Shown here: positions 39,201 through 52,600 of the stretch, piece after piece
Numbering within the stretch: the first letter of the stretch is position 1
How the letters are laid out: each line of letters opens with the position of its first letter
Assembly: GCF_019097595.1 (NCBI RefSeq)
Contig: NC_080734.1
Location: 12,180,392 to 12,244,391 of the forward strand
Length of the DNA: 64,000 nt
Reading direction: 5' to 3'
From: Hemibagrus wyckioides
Lineage: Eukaryota; Chordata; Actinopteri; Siluriformes; Bagridae
Translations under genes and position numbers: made by a program
The notes under the pieces: generated by a model
Told to the model about the DNA's origin: nothing
Databases searched by the model: none
What the model saw: only the letters and a program-made list of their open reading frames with translations

Positions 39201-41000
39201 GAAAGTACTAAAAAACTAGGAAAGATGAAGTGTACCAATCAGAATGGACAATAAGTTTAAGCATACTGTTTTTTTATTGTTAGCTGGACAGCTCAGTAGG
39301 CTAGCATTGCATCAGTTTTTTTTATTTATTGTTCAACAGCTGGAGAAAGGAAAAATCCTACTTGCTGTTGAATTTTGCAAAACAAAAGATTTGTTATATT
39401 TGATTTTATTGTGATGAACAGGGATGAGAAAATCCCCAGAGCTACACTGCAAAATCTAGTGGAAAGACTTCCCAGGATAGTGGAGGTTATTCTAGAATGT
39501 TGAACAAGTATCTATGGGTGTTATGGTCAAATGATCAAAATAACATTGCATTGCTCCGGTCATATTTTATGTACAATCTTTCAAATGTCAATTTCTTCCT
39601 GTAGGAAAAAGCAACAAAGTGGAAGAACCCAGATGGTCAGATGGATGGCCTCACAACCAATGGAGTACTGGTGATGCATCCACAAGATTTCCCAGAAGAA
39701 TCCAAGCAGGGCATGTGGAGGGAGATTTCTGTCTGTGGAAATGTCTACACTCTGAGAGAGACCAGGTCCGGCCCCATCCGTGGCCAGCTGGTAAGTAATA
39801 TAAAATATAAAATTAACCACTTACTTTCCTCCCTCCCAGAGCCTGCCACACAGGAAACACAATTCAAGGCACGATTTATGAACTAATGCAAGCCCAGGTG
39901 CTGAATGTAAACAGGCTCATAATTAAAAAATATATTTGATACCTCCAGGTATTTTGTTTAAAACACAAGTACTGTAAATCTAAGTAAGGGTTAAGACAAC
40001 CAAAAATGTACCATAAACTTTAGTTATTTATTTGTTTGTGTTTGTTTGCTTGCTTGATTTCTGGCTTTCCTTTGAGGCACAGTTCATGACACAGATATTA
40101 ATCTGTGATGTCTAGCTGGTGGAGCGAGGCTGGCATTAACTCCCAGACAAGGCAACGTACAAGAAGCCAACTGTCTAGCCAAAACCAATTTCCTTTGTAG
40201 TAGCACTTTCTGAAGTCAATAAGAAAAGTATTATTTTGAAATAAGTAGTCACTGTTCATCAGTAAACATTTTTTTTTCAAAATATTGTGGAAACAGCTAA
40301 ATGTCCCTGCAGTTATTCAGTATATTTTCTGATTTATTTTGTTTGCTAATTTAAACAGTCTTTTGAGTGTTTAATTTAATTGAGTTTTTTTCTCATTTCT
40401 CTTTAGGCTCAGGGTGAAAGCAGCGCTCTGAAGGATGGCTCTCTGGTAGACCTGTGTGGTGCAACTTTGCTGTGGCGCACAGCTGAAGGCCTTCTCAAAG
40501 CTCCTACATTGCGTCACCTGGACGCACTGCGTCTGGAGCTGAATGCAGCACGTCCACAATGCCCAGTGGGCCTGAGCACGTTGGCGTTCCCCAGCCTACC
40601 ACGTAGCCACAGCCTAGAGGAACGCCAGCCCTGGGCCTACCTTACCTGTGGCCATGTGCATGGCCGACATGACTGGGGCCAGAAGCCTGAGCACAGCCGC
40701 GAGCGTGAGGGAGGCCCCAACACAGGCGGCAGACGGGAGTGCCCTCTATGTCGATCGCTAGGGCCCTACGTGCCCTTGTGGCTGGGCTGTGAGCCTGCGT
40801 TCTATGTGGATGCAGGGGCTCCCACCCACACTTTTGTTCCCTGCGGCCATGTGTGCTCAGAGAGGACGGCAAAGTATTGGGCTGAGACATCGCTGCCCCA
40901 CGGGACCCACGCCTTCCAGCCGATATGCCCGTTCTGCTCTACACCTCTGACAGGCACACCTGGCTTCACCCGCCTCATCTTTCAAGGGCCTGTCGATTGA
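29855..41000 (+). CDS. peli2: Pellino E3 ubiquitin ligase, best match PELI2 (six coding exons)
   Basis: RING-like E3 ligase that binds phosphorylated IRAK in Toll/IL-1 receptor signalling and adds K63-linked chains. Exons: 29855-29928, 37630-37759, 37928-38029, 38680-38874, 39605-39790, 40407-41000. All phases join, giving 426 aa (human PELI2 420). The start MLSPNQNEHARSKDPVKYGE matches the family N-terminus. The FHA-like substrate domain (about 15-270) shows KANGVKPSTVH, RGQHSISFTLSRNQTVVVEY, TDMFQIGRSTESPIDFVVTD, YTARIYAAGFDSSKNIFLGE and MDGLTTNGVLVMHP. The C-terminal RING-like domain has Cys310-Gly-His312, CPLC (341-344), CGHVC (375-379) and CPFC (403-406), ending RLIFQGPVD. Unusual: the SGPIRGQL|AQGESSALKDGS join differs from the usual RGKLVESE form, and 324-339 is a Gly/Arg/Glu-rich insert. 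The donor of exon 4 (gttggt) is weak. The paralogue name rests on the OTX2/ARF6 neighbourhood. Confidence 0.93.
30455..30600 (-). repeat. tRNA-related SINE fragment
   Basis: Minus-strand reading starts near 30600 with gttgtggtggctcatgggtt (box-A-like) and continues to a box-B-like region (ggtttgtgttcacatcccag). It is short and diverged. Confidence 0.45.
30954..31045 (+). repeat. SINE/LINE-derived 'ttcaattcag..ttttattcctctagcac' repeat
   Basis: Matches the layout of a frequent fish interspersed repeat (a ttcaattcaa start, a tttatt..tatagcgc-like core and cattgtgacaaagcagttaa). Fragment only. Confidence 0.45.
31445..31690 (-). repeat. fish SINE-like interspersed repeat
   Basis: Contains 'tttggcacaggttgtacgcc ggctgcccttcctgatgcaa' and 'cagcactgagagtgcactga', a repeat block I recognise as common in fish genomes. 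A tRNA-like head on the minus strand is near 31690 (tccctggtggtctagaggct). Confidence 0.55.
32930..33625. repeat. tandem pair of a roughly 300-base repeat, each with a palindromic core
   Basis: Two diverged units at about 32930-33215 and 33335-33625 share blocks in the same order: ctgtcagtcagactgtgtgt (second unit ..gtcagtcagtctgtttgttg), atttcttgtttata, agctgttgt. Each then has an imperfect hairpin (33106-33196 and 33540-33597: tgaatatcagcacagctgtg ... cacagccgtgctgatattca). No ORF. Confidence 0.65.
34085..34925. mobile_element. non-autonomous DNA transposon, pogo/Tigger-like ends
   Basis: The ends are inverted: left tacagtaatacttctgcatc; right, read in reverse, cacagtaatacctcacatat, followed by ccgtgaggttacattcagga. 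Subterminal regions are rich in short 'ccgcgaaatc'-type words as in pogo/Tigger-like elements. No transposase is present. (TG/TA)n tracts flank both ends. The superfamily call is tentative; the foldback layout is visible. Confidence 0.55.
36181..36260. repeat. (TG)n then (GA)n microsatellite
   Basis: About 26 TG units (36181-36233) run into GA/GAGA tracts to about 36260, in peli2 intron 1. Confidence 0.97.
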
Positions 41001-42130
41001 CAAGTAGCCGCAGAGGGTACAAAGCATGATAGGATTGCTTTCTTGGGAGTGTGTTCATACTGTAGATACACATGCTGAAATCACATGCAAATCTACCGTA
41101 GCTTTCCTTAGTATATGCACACAATTAACTCAGTATGTGTATTTTGCATTTGAATGCAGCCCTGAGTTAGCCTGGTGAACAACATGTTTTATCTAGCTAG
41201 TAATATCACCATATTTCTTTCATGGATTCAGTCAGGCACTGACCCAGTAGTGAGCCACATCAGCGAGCCCTGATGAGTTACAGAAGCTGTTCAAGTTCGA
41301 TGATATTTGAAGTAAATGGCTAATTGATAGAAGAAAAATTAGCTTGAAGCTATGGAGTTTCATAATTACTATATTAATAACTATAACTAAAAAAATCAGC
41401 AGCCCAGTGAAAAAGAGGCTCTTCTGGGTTTAGCAAGAGCTTATTTACTAACTTGCTAATTTGTGACGGCAGTGTACACAACCAGTGCCAGACAGAATCT
41501 ATGGAACTGAAACAAATTTACAGTACCAAGTACCTCTTCAATTCAAGATTGCAGCATAATACTCACCTATTGCATACTAATTACTGGGCCTCTGGATGCT
41601 TGTAATAAGTTGTTGGGAAGTTAGATTGCATCTTTTTGATGTTTTAGTTATTAGGATCTCAGGACAGGAAGTGGGGCAACTGCTGCGGAAACCTGTGACT
41701 TCTTGAAAGTTTACATCTAGCCTTTAATCTAGGGAGTAAAATGTCCATGCTATTGATGGACTCCTACCTCCATCTATGGCCACTTTTACTGCTTCCTCAG
41801 TGCGTTATATGTGCTTTCACTGCACATACCACTAAAAAGGAAACATCCTTATACAACACCCATCTTAAGCAATAAGCATTCCTAGAATTAAGCTAAAGCG
41901 GAAAGGAAAGATGCAATGACTCCAGTGTGAACTACCTGATTCTATCTTATGTGTGGTGAACTCGGACTGTAGTCGTTGAAGGGCTTTAGCAAGTCATGAG
42001 AAATGTAGCCCTGGTGATTTTTATTTTTTAGATTGTTCTTTGTATTGTTATGATTGTTTTAGCATTAAAACAACAGTTGAAGTTGTAGCTGCAGTATACA
42101 CAGTAGTAGTTAAAAAAAAAAAAAAAAAGT
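41001..42130 (+). other. peli2: probable peli2 3'UTR
   Basis: ORF-free sequence after the stop, ending near an A-run at 42112-42128, preceded by attaaa (about 42065). The end is inferred. Confidence 0.4.
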
Positions 42131-44681
42131 CCAGATGTAATATTTTTGTACTTGGTTGTGTTACTAAACTTTGACCCGAGGTCAGTTTTTATATAACAAG
42201 TGTTTCACGTATATATATATGTATAAATATATTATTTTCATGTGCAAATATGATTTAAATCCTGGAGAGCCCACAGCAGAAAAGTATGCCTCACTGTGTC
42301 ACACTCCAAAATGTTATAGGAAACCCTCAACATTAGTAAGCAGTATGATGAATGTACTATTCTAGGGCCTAGATAATAACTCTGCTGTTCTTGGTGCTAT
42401 CATTAAATTTAAATGCTTCATATATATTTTTATCGGAGCATCACTGCACTCCTTGATAGTATTTAATTGTTTTGGTAACTTAATGTCGAAAATCACCCAC
42501 TGAATCACTTCTACACATGCAGGCTTTGCACTATGCATGTCTATGATGAGCTTTTCACAGGAGAAAGCTTTTAAATTGCAAATATGTATACAGTGTTAAG
42601 ACAGACGCACTCTACTTTACCTCACATGCAAGAGAAGAGACCTCAACTGAACATATTTTTATATAAACAAAGAGATAACGTGATTGATTTTCACTTTTCT
42701 TGCTTGTCATGACTATTTCATACAACTGAATTAAATTTTGTCCTTTTTTTTCTTCCCCAAGGGGCATTGTATGTCCTATTTGATGCATTGTGTCAATAAC
42801 CACTACTCCTTTAAACAACTAAAACTTATATCAAGTAGTACTATACTCCTCTTCTTTTTGCCAAGTTAATGCATTCCTTATTTTACTCACTCCTGGAAAC
42901 CAAGACCAAGTTCATGTCTTTGTTGTAGAATTTTAGAGCGTCTCGCACACGTATACACACACACACAAAGATGATTTAGTGTCTTCCCAATGACTCAGAA
43001 ATGCCCTTCTGCCCCCATTCTTAACCTGCAAAGGGATCTTGATCCTTCTGCAAGCTGATAATGGGTGATCTCAGGTTTACACAAGTCAGAGTTTACACTC
43101 ATCCCAGTGTCTCTATACACTCTATCACCAGGTCACCATTAGCAGGTATGGAGATATGTGTGCTTGTGTGTGTGTGTGTGCTAATATAATTCACTATTCG
43201 CCATTTCTCACAACAGGGTCTTACCTCAGAGAACACAAAATCTGGGGCATATTCAAGATATGTAAAATACTTTATTAGTCTGGTTCACTGTCCGCATTCC
43301 AGTTCTTTGCTGTATCTCCAGTCATCTTGAAAATTTTGCCTTGCTTGAAACACAGCATATACAGATTTCTCTGGGAGGATATGCCCTTAAATATATAATT
43401 CCTATCCAAAGTTTTTGTCATTTATTATTTGTACTGAGTGATTATATTTTAAAATGGTATTAATATAAACCCAACTACATGCAATGCCAGATGTATCACT
43501 GATCTAGTCTTACACTGAATGAAATAATCCCTTATGTGTCATACTTTAAAGACTGCATTCAGTGATGTTGCAAAAGTGACTAGTTTGAGTATGGTCAGTA
43601 TCGAATGATGTGAAAAACGCAGCACCTTGTGTTTGACCTCTGTAAAAACCTCTCTTACAAACTGGTGGTCTTGACCTTTCCACTGTCACATACCACTGAG
43701 CAGGCCTTAAATACAGCTACAAAACACACAGCAAACACAGATACATAATTACGCTTGAACCCAAGGTGCACTGACAATCCCAAGTCAAAAAAACTTAATA
43801 AAATGTATGTTTCCAAAATGTTTTTTCTTTATTAGTTGTGTTTTCTGTTGTTAATTGTGGCAAATCTTATGTTTCTGACAACTTTGGCCAGTAGATGGCA
43901 ACATTGCCTTTTCTTTTGTTTGCAACTGAAACTAATTCATTGCTTCTTTTGCTAATTCATAATCTGCCTGGCAACTTTGCTTTCTTTTGGCCAAAAAACA
44001 AAACAAAGACTTCTTCACTGATTAAATCCTTACATACAAATGTATCATGGAAAGCCACAAAATTAAGTCTCAAAGGAAAGGTTCACCCTTAAACGTAATA
44101 AAAATGTTTATATTGAAGTATTTGTTATATAGTCGGTGATTGTGGTGCAAGTATGCTGGTTGGTGTTGTATTTTAATTATTCCCTGTTGTATCCTGTGCT
44201 GAAGTCACAGGGGACGTTGCTCATGCAGTTACAATAGCCCTTATTAAGAGAAAGCATTTCTGCCGTGACAACGATAACAGTCGGAATTTTGCTCCTAAAA
44301 TAGAGCAAGATCTTCACTTCCTATTTCCCAGTGACATTATCATATTAATGATAAATTTAATGTTGGACTAGTGGTGATATTAAACATAGTACTTCCAGTT
44401 CCCCAATGCATTGCAGTTGAGTTAAAGTGGAGAATTTGCTCAGAAAGCTCAGTGGTCTGTTGATTAAGGTATTTAGCTTTGTGTATTTGAGAGAGAACCC
44501 AGATGAGTAGGTGAGAGCATTGTGGATAATGGAGACAGCCTTAAACCAAAGCAGAAATAGAGAAAGTTAACATGTCACTAGATGGCAGTGTAACAAAAAA
44601 TATTGTTGACTACCTGCAATGACCAAGTTAGCCTGGGCTTGATTGATGATTTATATGTATATATAAATCATCAACTATATA
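42131..44681. other. gene-free spacer downstream of peli2
   Basis: AT-rich with short CA runs (42955-42966) and TG runs (43164-43178). No gene or clear transposon recognised. Confidence 0.45.
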
Positions 44682-45122
44682 TGACAGGTGAAGTGAATAA
44701 CACTGATATATTAGGATATATTAGGCAGCAAGTAAACATATTGTCCTCAAAGTTGATGTGTTAGAAGCAGGAAAAATGGGCAAGCGTAAGGATTTGAGCG
44801 AGTTTGACAAGGACCAAATTGTGATGGCTAGATGACTGGATCAGAGCATCTCCAAAACTGCAGCTCTTGTGGGGTGTTCCCGGTCTGCAGTGGTCAGTAT
44901 CTATCAAAAGTGGTCCAAGGAAGGAACAGTGGTGAACCTGTCACAGGGTCATGGGCGGCCAAGGCTCAGTGATATACATGGGGAGAGAAGGCTGGACCGT
45001 GTGATCCGAACCAACAGATGAGCTACTGTTACTCAGATTGCTGAAGAAGTTAATGCTGGTGTCAGAATACATCGGGGTTATTTTGGCAGCAAAAGGAGGG
45101 CCAACACATAAAGTTATCCCTG

Positions 45123-45128
<6 letters not shown>
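44682..45128 (+). mobile_element. internally deleted Tc1-like transposon
   Basis: Carries the 5' leader (gacaggtgaagtgaataaca), the transposase N-terminus ([19 protein letters not shown], frameshift, then [20 protein letters not shown]) and HGRPRLSDIHGERRLDRVI. It then jumps to the 3' end (ggcagcaaaaggagggccaa). Same family as 28169-28704; dead. Confidence 0.85.

Positions 45129-45214
<86 letters not shown>
45127..45214. repeat. (TA)n-(GA)n compound microsatellite
   Basis: About 24 TA units followed by about 20 GA units, starting at the 3' end of the Tc1-like copy. Confidence 0.97.
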
Positions 45215-45216
<2 letters not shown>

Positions 45217-46119
45217 GTTTTTAAACCTAGTATTTAAATATATATTAATTTAATTTGCAGTTATTTAACTTGGTACTAACCCCAGGCTTGTAAGTTAACT
45301 TGGATAAGGGTGCCTACTTAATGAAACTCTGAAACCTATATAGTATATATAGTATAGTATGCCTTTTCAGTTAGAGGACACCAGATTCAGACACATGACC
45401 ACAAGGAAGGCGGATTTGACATGGAGTGGAGTGTAAAACATTCAATTGAATGTATAATTTCAAAATAGATATTTATATGTGTTTAAAGTGCTTAGATAAA
45501 GAAAAGTCAGTGTTGCCTTTTGCAGTATAATGTCTTAACATGAGTTCATGCAGACACTAGTGTGACGTTTCCGATATTAATTATTACACTGTGTCACAAG
45601 TCCCAGGGCTGAAGTGTTTGGTGAAGTGAGATGTGGTCTCAATGGGAGTATTTGTGTGTCCTTATCAAGTCTCATTACTGGCCACACAGTCTCACTGATC
45701 ACTCCTTGTTCCCCATGCTCCTCATCCACTGCTTCAGTATTTAACAACTGAAAATGTTTCATTAAAATCTGCAAAAAGAACTTTAACTCTAGGCAATTCC
45801 CTCATTACTCATATTTTGCTGCAAGTCAAAGTCTAATAACACACTCGTTTATCCACCCAGTTTTATGTCCAATTCATTTTCGTCACTGTTATGCACTCAG
45901 TAATTTTTCAATTTTTCAGTACATATGCATATGGCGTGGAAGAAATATCAAAACAGAGGGACTTGCTTTTAAATATATTTTAGATTTTAAATGTACATCT
46001 TTCTACCTTATGTGGATTGAGGCAGTAGTTAGCATCTATTTCTACTCAGTATGTTTGTTAATGTAATCCCTTGATCCAATGTCACATATATTCATTTATC
46101 TTCAATGATTTTTCAATGA
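45215..46119. other. spacer, nothing identified
   Basis: AT-rich; no gene or repeat family recognised. Confidence 0.4.
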
Positions 46120-46325
46120 TGAGTCCTAACCCTGAGCCTAAGGTTACACTGGGTACAAGGTCAGTCCAGTCCATCACACAGATATCCACACTTTACAGAA
46201 GCCAATCAGCATATTTATAGAAGCACAGAGAAAGCTCATGCAGACATGGGGACATGATGTGAAACTCCACACAGACAGTAAGCTGATCTCAGGATCGACC
46301 CGAGACCCTGCTTTCACCACCATCC
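46120..46325 (-). repeat. fish SINE-like repeat, reverse orientation
   Basis: Blocks 'ctgggtacaaggtcagtcca', 'cacagagaaagctcatgcag', 'gatgtgaaactccacacaga' and 'gatctcaggatcgacccgag' are the reverse of the SINE family at 27645-27950. Confidence 0.6.
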
Positions 46326-47564
46326 CGCCCATCTATGTTTACATTTGAATCTAATTTAACCGCTGCTGTTTACCTGACGCCTCACAGAAGTTTTATTTTA
46401 ATTTGAGATGTGGTCTTAATGACATTCCCTTAAATTCATACAAATGTTAAATCTCTATATAGGCATATGCTTTTTTTCTCCATTCTGAAAGAAGAGAAGT
46501 GATTCTTTTTTATTATGTTCATCATAGTATATTGACCAACACTATGCTTTCACACTGGATTCGAAACATAGCCTATGCAACTGAGCTAATATTACACAGT
46601 TCTCCAAAATAATCAGTTTACAGTCTATTCTGGACATGGAAGGCTTTGATGCTGTCTGTCTGGCCAGGTCCTACCCATGCTGTAATGCAATAATGAATCC
46701 TAATGTTATTACATTTCAGTGGTGGTAGTGGTAGTGGTGGGGTCTTCTCCTTCTCCTTCATACATGTGTCTGAGCTAGCACTTTACTTTTAACATACCAT
46801 AGTGTAGAATAATGTAATATTAAATGATTTTAAAAACAAACAAACATTTATTTGCACTCTTATTCAAAGCAACCTACAACTGATAAAGGACACAATCCAA
46901 GGGCTCAGGTGCATTGTCTGATGTCTAACTCAAAAACCCTAAAACCACTAAAACCACCACTGTGTTTAACCTTAAAATTAAATCTTTTTGTATCTTTTAT
47001 ATTTTATACAATTTATATCTGTTCAATGATATTGTTCATCGTTTATTCTTTATATGTTTGTCAAGAATGCATGCTTTTTTATAAATAAAAAAGAGCCCAA
47101 TTTTTTTTTTTTTTTTTGACAAACTCACGTAAATGATCCTATTATTAAAAGAAAATGGAAGAAGAATCCTGATGTTCCGATGTTGCACTGTGGTTACTTT
47201 GACCTTTCCTGTTTGTTGTTGTTGTCTCTCTGCTGTTTACATGCGTTAAGGATGAATGATTTTGCAAGAGCTGAGCGTGAAGAACAACTCCTGGGTAGAG
47301 GACACATTGCAGAAAAAAGGCCCCAATGCAAATCCTCTGACAAAAAAGTAAAAAGAGAGCGACCATGGGGGTGGAGGAGTAAAATGTAGCTGCTGTTTTG
47401 TTAGTCTATTACAAGTTACCACGCCTTGCCAAAGAGGATACAGTCAGGGGTGAAATAAAGTACTTAGAAATTAAACTTAAGTACAGGTAATGTGACAACA
47501 CTTTATGCAATTTAAATATAAGTATCCAGCCAAAGATTAAGGTTTGAGTACTTGTAAATGTAAA
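46326..47564. other. spacer, nothing identified
   Basis: AT-rich with a T-run at 47101-47117. No gene recognised. Confidence 0.4.
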
Positions 47565-48278
<714 letters not shown>

Positions 48279-49240
48279 CTACAGTTGAAGTAATACTTTG
48301 CATACACTTAGGCTAAAGATTAGTAAAATGTGTGTGGAGTTTTTCAAAGCTCCACACATTTCATGTTACAATGAGTCTCTTTTCAATAAGTAAGTAAGCA
48401 AGTCAGTATAGGGAATCTGCCTTGTTTGTTCGATCAAAGGTAATTTTAAAACTGTTAAATGGAGACAGATTTATTACAGCTTTAATTCACTATATCAGAA
48501 TTCCGTACAATTTACATAAGCTGGCTCTCTCTCTTTAAACAGCCTGGAAGTTCCCAGAAATTGATTTAATGACTTTCAGAAGCTTCTATTAGTTAACTGG
48601 GGTGCAACTGTGGCAGTATTTTAGAGCCAGAGTCTCTTTGACCTTGATACTATGTGAAAGTCCAGGCAACATGGCCCAGACCTCAGAAAAAAACTGTGGA
48701 CCTCCACAAGACAGGTTTCTCCTTAGGGACAATTTCCAACAAGCAATTGGGCATCTTTATGGATGTTTAAAAGCAAAATAAAAATCTTTGGATACCACAT
48801 CTTTCAGGAAGGAGGCCTATATTTTCTTCCAGAAGTAAATAGACTTTGGCACAAACAGCCCGAGAGGACAACCAAAGTTTTTTTTTGACATCATGTTTGT
48901 ACATTAACCATTAAGAGAGTCCTACATCACCGTGACCTGACAGACTCTCATACAAAGAAAATTAGAGGACTGTTATCTGGTCAGGTTAAAAAAAATGGTG
49001 AGGAAAACGGTGAGACTTTTAATCTAAAGAATACTATGCCAACTGTGAAGCCTGGGAAAAATGGCATTGTGTCAACATGGCATTGTGTGAGAAGCTTGTG
49101 AAAGCTACCCCATGCATTTATTTCAGGCAATTAACAGGCCAACAAATTCTAACAAAGTGTATGTTAACATCTGACCACTGAAAATCTGATACAGTAAATA
49201 AATACTGGAATAAATCTTTACGTTTTTAAAGATGTCTGTG
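48279..49240 (+). mobile_element. Sleeping-Beauty-type Tc1 fossil (Tdr/Tss-like)
   Basis: Begins with the typical terminal repeat ctacagttgaagt..catacacttagg. It retains scattered transposase blocks (e.g. gacctccacaagacaggttt, gcatctttatggatgtttaa, tggcacaaacagcccgagag). Near the right end it has gaaagctaccccatgcattt and aacaaagtgtatgttaacat ctgaccactg. All frames are broken and the right terminal repeat is not visible. Confidence 0.75.
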
Positions 49241-49359
49241 GAATTTAAGCTCAAGGCCTAATTGACAACACAGGAAATGTATGGTTACATGAAATGGGTG
49301 GCCAAAGCTGTTTTTCTGAGTGCATGACTAAAAAGTTTTATGATCCTGTGACAATATTA

Positions 49360-49695
49360 TTACTAGACAGTGTTTTAGTGATTAGCATGTTTAGCCTCGC
49401 ACTATTGGGTTTGGGGGTTCAATTCCTGCTTCCACCCTGTGTGCACAGTTTACATGTTCTTCTTATGCTTTGGTGGGTTTCCTATGCTTACTCCCCCAGT
49501 CCAAAGTAATGTGGTACAGGCTGATTGGCATCTCTAAATGTTTTCAGAGAATGTGTGTGTGATTGTGCCCTGCAATGGGTTTGCACCTGGCGTGTGGAGT
49601 GTCCCCTGAATTGTGCCCTGTTCACCTGGGAAAGGCTCCAGATTCACAGTGACCATCTGTAGGATGAGCAGTACCGAAAAAGGATAGATAGTTGG
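49360..49695 (+). repeat. fish SINE-like repeat
   Basis: Head gtgattagcatgtttagcct, box-B-like gggggttcaattcctgcttc, then cagtttacatgttcttctta, gtttcctatg, ggctgattggcatctctaaa, gtgccctgcaatgggtttgc and ggataga. Same family as 27645-27950 and more complete. Confidence 0.7.
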
Positions 49696-49699
49696 ATCC

Positions 49700-52600
49700 A
49701 TAAACTGTAACCAGTGACTGGTAAACAAATGATCAAAACTATGTCTTCCTAAAATCTATATAAGCATTACAAATTAAGCTTTGCAGTATGCAGGAAGTCA
49801 GATTAAGTCTGAGTTTGCCTGATTCACAGAGAACTACACACCCACACGCAGCTCAGGTCTTTACCTTTAGGACACCAGTCAGGCCTTCATCTGAGGTCTA
49901 CGTATGCTTATAATCTGAGATTTTGTTATTTTAGTATTCAGACACTTCAGTGCTATGTGCTTCTCCATCAAGTGTGAATGACCCAGTGTTTCAGCTTCAT
50001 CCACAAAGATCCAAAAATCTAGCACAAATCTTCCTTGCATTTGTCTGCATCCATTTCTTTATGTTTATTGTATTTTATATCATTTCTTTCTATCTTCATC
50101 CCCTTATGGTCTTATGATAAGTCTACAGTTCTTAAAGTCTGCCATTTTATTTACCAGCTATATCAGTCTAGCGCTTGTAAAGCATTTCATCATCAAGAAA
50201 GTAGTTTTTAAGTGTCCAAAGCCAAGTGGCCACCCAAGGGATCATTCACATGTGACATGGCCATTAAATCAAAATACGTACGTCGAAAACAGGTTTTGCC
50301 CGGGAAACAGACACTGTGCACACTGAGCCTGTTTGTACTTTGTTTGTTGCGCCTTCATCTGTTTACATATTGTGTCACTCTTCGTAAGATCATCTGCAAA
50401 ATGACTAAATGTAAATCTAAATGTAAATGTAGAACAGCTGCAGGGTGAGAGTCACTGTTGTTTACTTCACGTTTTCTACCAGAGGTCACAGGAACAAACA
50501 TCGTCTCAGGTGTAGTACGCCTTGACCTGGATTCACACGTCATTATTCTTCAAGTTTAATGCTTTCTTATTTGTCCAACATTATTTTAATTATGTGTATG
50601 TAGTTAAATGAGTGAATATTCTACGTCTGAGCCTGAAGATGGATGTACAATTTTAAGGGAGTTAATAGGCTATTTATTGGTGACATTCATATAATAAATT
50701 GGCCAATTTTTTTTAATAAACCTGTTGTTTGATTAAAACCTATTGACTGCTATATTAAGTAAAATGCTATTGAAAGATTTATAACCTTTTTATTATGTCT
50801 ATTATTAATTCATTAGTAATACTTTTAATAATATGAAATACCCAAAATACCACATACAAAGCCAGCAAACTACATAATAGAAAAGTCACAAATGTAGACA
50901 CAAAAAAAACAGTACAAATGTGTCTTTATGTCACTTTCTTAGTTTTTGTTTCTTCTGGCAGAATGTATTAGATTTAAGCTATGTGTGGCACAAACACGTA
51001 TGTGCACAGCCTCCTTGTTTGCCCGTCAAATCAGTCAAATTTGTTTATAAGGTTTTAATTTCCATCAGATTTGCTTGAAAACTGCACAGCATTGGTTTTG
51101 CTTGTAAGCAAACGCAGGTTTATTCTATAGTATATTCGAGAGAAAGACTAATCAGGTTCCTTAGGAAAATGACTGGTTTAAAGAAAGGTGACCAGGTTAA
51201 GTAGTAAGTCAGAACAAACATAAAATCCCAAAGTGAGATTTAAGAAGGGAGACTACCCGAGATTAGCAGTCAAAAGTAAGCATCTCACTGTTTTGCCTCT
51301 CATTTACAAGTGATGAAAGCACCGGCCAATCAGATTGGAGCAGAACGGCAGCTTAGGCAGATGAAAAAGGAGTCAAAGTGACATCACAAATCTTATCTCT
51401 TCTCATCACCATCAACTCTATTCTGCTCTTTTCTCAGACTACATGTCTCTGATTCACTGTGTACAGTGTGACACCACATCCTATAATCAGATTCTGACCA
51501 AAGTGCTACAACTGTGAAGGGGAGAGAAAAGAGAGAGAAAGAAATAAGGTGGAGATGAAACTATAGCAAACTATATATACTGAAGCTTCTGAATTATCTG
51601 CAAGTTTGTTGTTCATAAAAACATACAAATGCTATTAAAATTGACAAGATTTTTAAAGCTCAGTGCTCAAGTTTGTTTTGTGTTATTCACATAGGTGACT
51701 TATGATGTTCCTGGCCTCTGGGATTTACCAGACTGTCCTGTAATATCAATTCAGTGTCAGTACTATTAAGAATGAACCGTATTTTAATCTTAACATTAGT
51801 GGTATGTCTTTTTCTCTGTCCTGCCCCACACAAAAGTCTCTTAAGAAATTCAGTGTGTTTTATTATCAACTTTTTAATCAGAGATTGTTTTCAAATATAA
51901 GATTTCCTTATAAAATAGAAGACACCAGTAATGCTGGTGGCATAATTGAGGACAGGCAAAATAATTACTCCTTTCATGCTTCAGTAAATTTCTAAAGAGG
52001 TCACATAGGAAAGAGAGGGGAACAGCATCCGATGCAGCATCCCCTCATGCCACAGAAATAGGGCTGTTTCTCATGGCTGTCTAGTATTTCTGTCTAGTAT
52101 TTTTTTGTGGTTCCCTCACTCTTTGTTTTTTTTTATTATTATTATTATTTATTTGTTTGTTTGTTTTAGTGGACCCACCATTATTAAACCTGTTATAATT
52201 ATGATTGAGTTTTTTCCCCATATAATTATGATTGTTATTTTGATTTTGTCATTGTTTTATCAATCCTAATCTGAAAAAAAAGTTAAAAACAAATACATAA
52301 AACATATAAAAGAGAAAGAACATTTATGATTCTTAAATGTTATTATTACAATTCATCTATCTGAGCACTCAGCTCAAATAATTGTGTATAATCCAAACCC
52401 CAATAACTTTGAGCTTGAACATAATGTGTTTAAGTGATGGAAAACCTATGGCTCTAATATACTGTCTATAATATATATCAGTAAATATCTATTATAATAT
52501 TATTTTACAAATTGAAATAATGAGCCTGATAAATAAAAAATAAAGGGGGATCCCCCCCCTTTTTAATTATATTTAAAGGGATTCCTGACTGTGCAATGTT

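Noticed and set aside
40642..40890. Open frame on the minus strand opposite peli2 exon 6
   Set aside because: It is the shadow of a GC-rich coding exon. It has no known motif, and the plus strand encodes the conserved RING-like domain.
29855..41000. PELI1 or PELI3 identity
   Set aside because: PELI3 has a long insert after the LIVLG segment that is missing here. PELI1 cannot be excluded by residues alone, but ARF6 and OTX2 as neighbours favour PELI2.
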